From: Heterobilharzia americana
Lineage: Eukaryota > Platyhelminthes > Trematoda > Strigeidida > Schistosomatidae
Length of the DNA: 64,000 bases
NCBI GenBank assembly: GCA_944470555.2
Contig: OX104127.1
Coordinates: 91,474,708 to 91,538,707 of the forward strand
Direction: 5' to 3'
The notes under the pieces were generated by a model. That model was not told where the DNA came from. It was given only the letters and a program-made list of their open reading frames with translations, and did no database searches. The translations under genes and the position numbers were made by a program. Positions 56,741 to 64,000 of this stretch are shown in pieces (within the stretch, counting starts at the first letter, position 1; each line of letters starts with the position of its first letter).

Positions 56741-59680
56741 GTTCCACCCGCCGTTCCCTTTTCTCTTTGTAATAAGCTAGGAGTCTTTGTGCTGTACAGT
56801 ACTATGAGTCAGTTCTGCGTTATGAATCAAGCTTGACCATGCGCGAGCGGAGGTATAGGGGTCACAAGTGTTACTTGATTTGTGGTACATACCAAGAGAG
56901 GAATGAGTCAATAATGTATGCACAGTCTTGGCCAGCTGACAATAAGCTGGAAGTGTTAGCCATAACCATCAACTCTATGACTGTAGGGCAAAAATATTTA
57001 AAAAGTAACGTGAAAGTATGCGGGGATGGTGATAACTGACCGACGGGCATGATGGGAGGGGGATAAGCCTGAAATACCCTTGCCAGCTTAGCGGTGTCTT
57101 TATGAAACTTGCAACTCTTGTGCTCATGACGATAAGATGATGCCCGGTCCAAAATCCTATATTGTCTCTATTCCACGCTTATATCTTCGGCTTCAGTCCA
57201 GTTTCCACCACTTTCGTATGCACCGTCATCTTCTTGCCCATAAGCCTACCTCTAAACGGTTGGTTCTGGACACTTCTTCAGGTAACTCTCGTGGTCAGTA
57301 AGATGAACTCACCTTCATGCATCATGATTGATATACTTCCGCACAAATTTTTTGTGCTCCTGCCTGGAATCCCCCCGCTTGCTTTTGTTATTCGTTTTTC
57401 AGGTTCACCTAACCAGCCCCTCATCTGCATGGCATCTTGGCAATCGCATTTGTCGGCGTGTACCATGCCATCAAAACTTTAAGATGAACGCATACAATCC
57501 AAGGCGACGAGTGTACTACCCGCCCTACCTTGAAGAATATTAGAAGATCCAAACAATGGCCAAATAGTTCCCATTTTCTACCTGAGCTTGCTTCAGTGTG
57601 ACGAAAAGTTATATTAGTGTTCATCTTTTCTATTCATTGCCGTCTGCGAAGCACTAACGTTCCTTCAGTAGACACACCTCTTATGTGGCATGAATAACGG
57701 CATCTAATGTATAGCTCGACGATGTACATAACAGTCAGTTCACATTACCATAATGATCAAACCCGTTAACTGGTTTGTTTTCATGCAACTTGTATGAACT
57801 GTATCAATATTATTGCGTTGTCAGGCATTTTTGCATTGTCTCACCCTGTTGCTAGTTTACCTGTACCATATACCATTATCACTTTTTCCCCCTTGGCCTC
57901 TACTCCCTCTGCTAACCGCTATGGTACGGACGATCTGGAGGGGGTTGGAGGTTGTTGCAATGGACGTTAGGTATGTGGCGGCATCCATGGTCTCATAAAC
58001 ACTCATAAAAACCCCTACTAAACATCGAACAATATGCGGTGTCCATTTTGCTGACGTCTTCTTCGGCCTCAGGCCTGAGATTGGTGAAGCTACCTCACAA
58101 GCCTCAATCTTATTCCTGCTCTCGATACCAGGTACCCGGAGACTCTTAAGTGTACAGGAAGAGCCAAGAGCACCATGATGATTTCCAGAAGGGCTCGACG
58201 GCACTCTGGGGGAGGCTTCTGTATTTTAGAAGTCAACCTAGCCTCCTCCTCTCAATTATGAGAGCAGTGAAATCTAATTTTCGCAAGATGCACATATCAG
58301 ACGGGATTCAGACTGAAGGCATGCAGTATGAATATCACTTCCCTCCGGTCGGTTCTTGTACTGGCAAAAATCATGATGGTAGACTACATATAGTGTAAAT
58401 GTAGCTGCCGGGGTAGAAACATTTGAGAAAAAAGGCAAAACTTTCTTCACCGTCATCTATATGAAGTCGCTTTCCTAAGCGACTCCATCACACCCAATTA
58501 GACTCTTTCATACACCTTTAGATATTGTAAACGTACTATTTGTGGGGGTAAGCATCAATTAAGATTAATACCAGCATTCTTCTCAACACAGTTTAGCCTA
58601 TCGCCATGTGCTTGTTTTCTGCTAGGATAGTTTGGTGAAGCTCCGTATCATTTCGTTCACCTTTTAGTTGGTTTTGCAATTCGGTTATTCTTCATCCTTT
58701 TCCGAACATCCACACTCTTAGCACCGGGGCACAATAAATTTCAGGCATAGATTTCTAAATTGCAGGCTACACTGAGATTGCCACACGTAGATTTCTGCTA
58801 CAAAAACCTTACTCCTACCCGCACAACTATTTTAGAGCCCTTTCCCCTGTCTTGTTTGGGGAACCCAAACCTAATTCCTGGTTGAGGAGTTGCTGGTATA
58901 TCTTCAGCAAGGTATATCTACAGACACACAGAAATAGGCCATTACAGCCTGCATCACTGAGTATTCAGAAAGAAGATGACCACGAAGCCGTTCAAATCCC
59001 GACTGACCAGCAAAAGATTTAAAAATATCGCAGATCCCTAGCAGATCTGTCTCCAGCGTCTAGTAATGATGTATGCATCTCATACAACATAAGCTACATG
59101 AAAACAAACCAGTTTACGCGTTTGACCAGGATGATAATACGAACTCACTGGCACATGAAATAACAGCCAATAAGTTAGACATGGTTATTTAAGGCCCATA
59201 AGAGATGCGTTTGAAGCAAGAGCGTTAACTTTTGGCAAATAGCCAAACACCAAAACAATTGTTGAACAGACTGAAACAAATTCAGCTGGTGATCAAGATT
59301 TATCCAGCCGTTTTTTAACCGTCGAATACTCTTAAAGGTACGACAGGCGGTACAGCCACGACCCTTGATCTGGTGCATTCCTCAAAAAGTTGTAGTGGCA
59401 TGGTATGCACTAAAAGTTGTGATTACCAGGGTTCTCTATGAATGTAGGACTGATCATGTAGACCTAGTTCAAGAAAAATCTAAGGGCCAGAACCCAGAAG
59501 TGACAGGATTATGCAACTCTCTTAGATAGATTCTAAGGGCCTGAACGTCTAGGTTACGGAACACAACGCAGAAACGTATTTCAGCATGTTCGCAGCAACT
59601 GACGCGGTTTTCCACTAGCCAAACGCCAGGAGGTGGAAAACCCCAGATGGTGCTAGTTTCGCGATACCTATGAGGATGAA
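56741..59680. other. No gene recognised; possible gag or LTR debris
   Basis: Lies between the CR1-like element and the recognisable gypsy sequence. A minus-strand reading at 58010-57857 (MDAATYLTSIATTSN) faintly recalls a gag start. No 5' LTR matching 63.4 kb was found, so the gypsy element that follows has lost its 5' end or it is beyond recognition. Confidence 0.35.
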
Positions 59681-59689
59681 GCCGGAAGC

Positions 59690-59800
59690 TGTGGAAAACC
59701 GTCCACTTTTAAGAAAGACGCAAACTGCATAAACTGCCCCACGGGATGAGTAAGCGGCAACCATAGCCGGCAGAAAAAGCCGTCTATTGTACGTCATCGA
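59690..59800 (+). pseudogene. Gypsy gag zinc-finger remnant
   Basis: The reading SCGKPSTFKKDANCINCPTG, a stop, then NHSRQKKPSIV resembles the end of a gag with two Cys-His knuckles leading into RQK. The second knuckle lacks its last Cys. Weak but in the right place before the protease. Confidence 0.45.
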
Positions 59801-59989
59801 CGCAAAGGCGTAAGCTCACTACCTCCTCGAGAGCGCTGCAGAAGTTGGTGTTCTTCCTGCTACAACAACCGAAAGTCACCATCACCCATCCTATGGTCTT
59901 CAAGAAGCTTACTGCAAGGCGATTGCAACCCGTGGAAGAATGTATACCTACATCAACTCGTGTTCACGTTAAACCATTCACTGGCTTTT

Positions 59990-60206
59990 CCTCCTAAATG
60001 ATGATTTCGTGTCCATCAATGGTGTGGGTTTGCTGAATCATTACTATCTACTTGCAGATGTTCGTCGGTGGTCACCGATAGATGACAGCACGAACGTGCC
60101 CACTGGCGGCACCACTTACGTAGGTCCACGTTTAGCTATCGCTAGAAATGAACACTCAGTTGAGGCCCCCTGCCGGACGGATCTAGAGAGATATCCAGAG
60201 CCATAA
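59990..60206 (+). pseudogene. Gypsy protease end
   Basis: SINGVGLLNHYYLLADVRRW matches the C-terminal block of gypsy retropepsins (GxDFLxHYxLLVDVxxRxL). The D-T-G active site upstream is not visible. A linker leads to RT. Confidence 0.65.
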
Positions 60207-60240
60207 GAACCGATGCGTACTGTGCCGTGGATGACCAACG

Positions 60241-61060
60241 GTGTTATACATCATGCCACAACCACGGGTCCACCTGCGGCATCCGAAGCGTGCCTTTTCA
60301 GCCCTTGATAAGCTCGGAGTGGCTAAGGGCAAATTTGACCGCATGTTGGAACTGAGGATTATAAAACCCTCAAGCAGTCCTTGTACACCGCCCTCTCAGG
60401 TGATTCTTAAAAAGGATGACAACGAATGATATCCGGCTGGTGATCACCAACGGCCCAGGGCCAAAACAACACTAGACTGCTGCTCCTAACTTAACGTCTA
60501 CCACTTGACGTGACTTTATTCGGAATGGACACATCCCAAGAACTGATCTAGCCAAAGCGGTCAACCAGATACCTAAAGCAGTGGAAGATACCTCGGAAAC
60601 AGCCATTATCACTTTTTCTGGCTCGTTTAAATTCGTCGGGACGCACTTTGGTCTACAGAATGCAGCACGAATATACCAACGCCTTATGACTGACATCTTT
60701 GGTGGTTTGCATTTTGTTCACGTATACATCCGTGACTGTCTCATTGCGAGTCCAGATAAGGAAGTCCACTATAAACATTTGGACTTCGCAGGCAGCAGAT
60801 TTAGAAAGCATGGTATCATAGCACAGCGAAGTGTGAAATAGAAGTGGAATTGCTGAGGTTCCCCGGGAGTACTATTAGTAACAAAGGTAAAAGCCCATCA
60901 ATGAGAAAAGTAGCGGCTGTCGTGAACTATCCAGAACCGACCACTATGAAGTAGCATCACACTTTCATCGGGGTGGACAGTTATCACCAAATGTTTGTTC
61001 GCAACTGTGCCTATCTCATGAGGCCACTCACAGATCTACTGAAAAGGGCTTTGAAGTGCA
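60241..61060 (+). pseudogene. Gypsy reverse transcriptase, YIRD
   Basis: KLGVAKGKFDRMLELRIIKP and SSSPCTPPSQVILKKDD open the RT; a TGA then replaces the Trp of WRP. After a gap come NQIPKAVEDTSETAII, FGLQNAARIYQRLMTDIFGG, HVYIRDCLIASPDKEVHYKH. The catalytic YIDD is YIRD (codons 60725-60736), losing one metal-binding Asp. ELLRFPGSTISNKGKSPSM and DLLKRAL-like text continue the RT connection in shifted frames. Confidence 0.88.
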
Positions 61061-61189
61061 TGACTTTTGCACAGGATAGTTCGGTTTGCTTTCTGTAAAG
61101 TCAAGAGGGGGCGTCACGAGTGCAACAACGCCTACGCTTTGCAGGTCCGGTGCTCCTTTTAGTATTGCGGTTAGTTCATGCGACTCAGA

Positions 61190-61610
61190 AATCGGAGAGG
61201 TTTTGCAGCAGCTGAATGACAACCAGCGGCAGCCTTTGGTTGTTTGCTAGAGCCGACTGCGGAAGGCAGAAACAAAATACAGCGGATTTGGTATGGAGCG
61301 CCTCACTGCGTGGTGCTCTATAAGCCGTTTTGACATTCAGTTGAAGATTGCAATTTCATCGTTTTTACAGACCACAAACCGCTTACCTCCTATCTTGGCT
61401 CAACATCTGATGAATGCTCCCCACGCTAGTTGCGACCGCTGGATCACTTTTCCTGGTTCAGTTCACATATCTAACACATCTGGAACAGATAACTCCGTAG
61501 ACGAATCGTTGCCTGGAACGGCTTTGATAAGCCATATCAAGGGTGCCGATCTTGTTAAACTAGCTCGGTTTCGAAAATATCTTGAGCTGAGCCATGAGTT
61601 GTAGTCGAGA
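61190..61610 (+). pseudogene. Gypsy RNase H remnant
   Basis: VLQQLNDNQRQPL-type text, then RKAETKYSGFGMERL (usually PAETRYSTFGREL) and ISRFDIQL. The FTDHKPL block survives only out of frame (near 61365-61385: TDHKPLT). RWITFPGSVHISNTSGTDN and SHIKGADLVKLARFRKYLE close the domain. At least two frameshifts. Confidence 0.7.
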
Positions 61611-61734
61611 ACACTCAACCTATAACCGTGTACATTAGGATCAGGTAAGGATACAGCTTTATGCGATGTCTCCGCTAGTCAGTCACGCTTAGTGGTTGAG
61701 AAAAGATGTCAGCGTAACGTCTGAAACAAGCTGC

Positions 61735-62430
61735 AAAAGCTTCCCCATCCGGGTGTACGAGGCACCATCAGGCTTGTTGCACAACTTTTCTGCCGGTCTG
61801 GAAAGGATAGAGACTTTGAAGAGTGAGCGGGATCGTGTGAAGCTTGTTATGAGGGTAAAGTCACACGGCACATGAAAGGATCTTTAGGTATTTTGTAGCC
61901 TCAGACCTGGGTTTTGACCACGTCCATTCGGATATTATAGGACCTCTACCGGTATATGATGGAAACACTTGTTTTTCATCTAGGTGGATTGTTTTACGGG
62001 ATGGCCAGAGGCAGTACCGATCAAAGAAATATCGCTGAAACTGTCGCTCTTACTTTTGTCGAAAGATGGGTCGCAAAATTTGGATGTCAAACTTACTTAA
62101 CTGCCGGCAATGGTTACCATTTCGGGTGTGAATTGTTTCACACTTCAACTGCTTTTTCAGGTCACACTTGGTCCCGAGTGGTAGCCTACCGTCCACAAGC
62201 GAATGGCATGCTAGAATGTTTCGGTCGACGACCGAAAGTTTCCCTTTCAGCCGCAAGCATACCTCAAGGGACTCAGGCCACGCCCCTAGTCCCGCTGGGT
62301 ATCTGCACCGCTTTGAAAGCTGATGCTGGATGCACCTCTGTAGAGCCAGTCAACGGGCTTACTCTTCACCTACCAGATGGTTCTCTTCCCCCCACAACTT
62401 TCAAAAAAATCTTGCGTGACTAGGCTTACA
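61735..62430 (+). pseudogene. Gypsy integrase remnant
   Basis: HPGVRGTIRLVAQLF and the zinc-binding CEACYEGKVTRHMKG come first in broken frames. The frame at 61956-62423 follows, with AETVALTFVERWVAKFGCQT, LTAGNGYHF (usually TDRGxQF, so Asp is lost) and VVAYRPQANGMLECFGR (usually ANGMVERFHR; Glu kept). The catalytic triad is incomplete. Confidence 0.8.
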
Positions 62431-63221
62431 AGGGCAATACGTAAAGCCAGGTCTCCTAGCGTTCACTTTGCAGCAACTGATGTATTTGTTCACCCAGTTT
62501 TCTGAAATATAACGCATGATTTCTTACGCCAAGATGCTGTTCATCGATCGCTCTAGCCACTTTACGGTGTACGTTGAAAGTCATCAAGCGGCGCGAAAAA
62601 TGCCATGCAATTAAAAAAAACGGACGTAAAGATATTATTACTGTCGACCGTTTGGCAGCCTCTTCATTTGCGACGTTTCTTCTAAGTATAGCCGGTCAGA
62701 AGATAACCCGATTATCGAGATTCTTCGCGATCGACAGAAACAACAATGACCTGCACGACAAAAGACACGATCTGGTCGGACGGTCAGATTTTTGGATTGT
62801 CCAAAGACGTACGGATGTGTGGATGAAAGTGTGCCAGTTACTTTTACGTTCAATCTTCCCTCGAGGCACTAGTTACCCCAGGAACACGAAAATTTCCCCA
62901 CATTTTGTCCACTTATGACCGATCTTTTGCCAACACACGTTCATACTTTTCCAAAAGGATAACAGAATTAAGCATCAGATCTATATTAAATCTTCTTTCA
63001 TTTGCACGTGGCGTATGAATGCTCCGCGTCTCTAAATCCCTTCTCGCGCTGTTAAAGATTTTTGTTTCCTATTCATACGCAACTGGCACCCAATAGAGTA
63101 TGAAGGCACACCACGGACCGAGATTGCTTCACCATTCAATTTATTATTTTCTTTTCCAAAAACCCCCTGGAATCGGTTCAGACAGACGGGCGCCACTCAT
63201 GGAAGTGGACCCATCGAGGGA

Positions 63222-63268
63222 GTTTCATCGGTGGTGAAACCACCGGGTTTTTATTGCCAGCTGGTTTC
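63222..63268 (+). other. Nested inverted repeats upstream of 3' LTR
   Basis: CGGTGGT (63229-63235) pairs perfectly with ACCACCG (63239-63245) around a 3-nt loop. GTTTCA (63222-63227) pairs with TGAAAC (63235-63240), and GGTTTCA (about 63262-63268) can pair with the same TGAAACC. The hairpins share bases and so exclude each other. No function is assigned. Confidence 0.5.
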
Positions 63269-63379
63269 ATTTTTAGGGCTCCCACGAACACACTAGGGTA
63301 GAAGTGATCCGTAGTAGCACCTAATCCCTTAAAATCAGTGGCCGAGGGCCCGATGAGATTCAACGCCGACGCCGATTTT

Positions 63380-63650
63380 AACGTCTTTATTGGGCCAACT
63401 AAGCTGAATGCACAAGGCCAAGCGTCTATGCCATTTGGCGCTTTGTCTTGTTAAGTTGCACCGCTCGTTTTCATCCCCTAGCCAGTTAGTCGGAATGCTT
63501 CGCTATTTTGGCACGAACTGATAGATATGTCGTTCCTGTGTAACTACACTTTTGAGTTCTTGTTTCGTCTTGCACTCGCCGGCACATTACAAGTGCGAAT
63601 GGTTACTAATTAACCTTTGCGTCTGTCAGCTTCCAGCGAGGGAAATTCAT
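63380..63650 (+). repeat. Probable 3' LTR of gypsy element
   Basis: It aligns over about 250 bp with the solo LTR-like block at 45660-46000 and lies 0.95 kb after the integrase. TTGGGCCAACTAAGCTGAAT opens the aligned part. LTR ends were not fixed; it may extend to about 63720. Confidence 0.5.
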
Positions 63651-64000
63651 AAGTAGGCTACTTGAATGACCTACGTGATCACGACTCCCCGTGGGTAGCA
63701 GGCAACTTAAAGTGTGTGTGTGATATCGCATCAACCAATGTGCGTCAGCACGAGGATATCTGCACAAATGGGTTGCTGGGTTCGGCAATATAGTATTCAG
63801 TTTCAGCTGACGAAAGGTGATGGGCCACCTTTACTTACGATACCACCAATGTCAGTTTATTTTCACTTCCTGGTCGTGATGACACCTATCTGTTACCGAA
63901 CTTCAGGCACCTCCCCACGCTTCTACCCACGCATTCAGCCAATCGAGTTGTCCTGGAAGGTTTGAGCGATAATTCATGAAATTTTCTTACACAAAGGCGC

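Larger units (their letters stand above)
59680..63650 (+). mobile_element. Ty3/gypsy retrotransposon, 5'-incomplete and decayed
   Basis: In order on the plus strand: gag zinc-finger remnant, protease end, RT, RNase H, integrase and an LTR-like segment. This is the canonical gypsy pol order. It resembles the schistosome Boudicca group as I recall it. Every domain carries stops or frameshifts. Confidence 0.85.

Overview
This window looks like nuclear DNA of a parasitic flatworm, most probably a blood fluke (Schistosoma). The evidence is: AT-rich intergenic sequence; a host gene with a 32-bp micro-intron near its 5' end followed by an 11.5-kb intron; short tRNA-derived repeats carrying hammerhead-ribozyme motifs of the schistosome Sm-alpha kind; and many retroelements resembling the schistosome SR1, SR2 and SR3/Perere-3, Penelope-like and Ty3/gypsy families. 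Family names are recalled from memory, not from a search. Nothing in the window is bacterial or viral; there are no operons, CRISPR arrays or rRNA genes.

One host gene is convincing. A membrane-associated progesterone receptor component (PGRMC, cytochrome b5-like heme protein, 196 aa) lies on the minus strand in three exons: 45188-44873, 44840-44694 and 33226-33099. Splice phases fit and the total is 591 nt including the stop codon. Intron 2 (44693-33227) holds two RTE-type 3' fragments (33.4-34.9 kb), a gypsy remnant with inverted ends (35.7-37.4 kb), an SR2-like fragment (38.0-38.9 kb) and a full-length SR3-like element (40.7-44.1 kb). A second, almost identical SR3-like element sits upstream of the gene (46.5-49.8 kb) in the opposite orientation. 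Exons 1 and 2 are therefore bracketed by a 3.3-kb inverted repeat.

Layout. 0-12 kb: mostly unassigned AT-rich DNA with tRNA-derived SINEs, two truncated SR3-like tails and one arm of a 1.27-kb interspersed repeat. 12.4-14.2 kb: Penelope-like pieces in opposite orientations. 15-17 kb: an SR2-like RTE element on the minus strand. 18.9-21.1 kb: two convergent Penelope-like fragments. 22.6-24.8 kb: an SR2-like element lacking its RT. 27.3-29.5 kb: an internally deleted gypsy element, abutting the second, inverted arm of the 1.27-kb repeat (29.5-30.8 kb). 33-50 kb: PGRMC and its embedded elements. 52.1-56.7 kb: a CR1/SR1-like element with ORF1, endonuclease and RT. 59.7-63.7 kb: a decayed gypsy element with gag zinc finger, protease, RT, RNase H, integrase and a probable 3' LTR, related to a solo LTR-like piece just upstream of PGRMC.

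All retroelements seen carry stops, frameshifts or altered catalytic motifs, so none looks autonomous. The two SR3-like copies are young (nearly identical, each with its own target-site duplication) yet share the same coding lesions.
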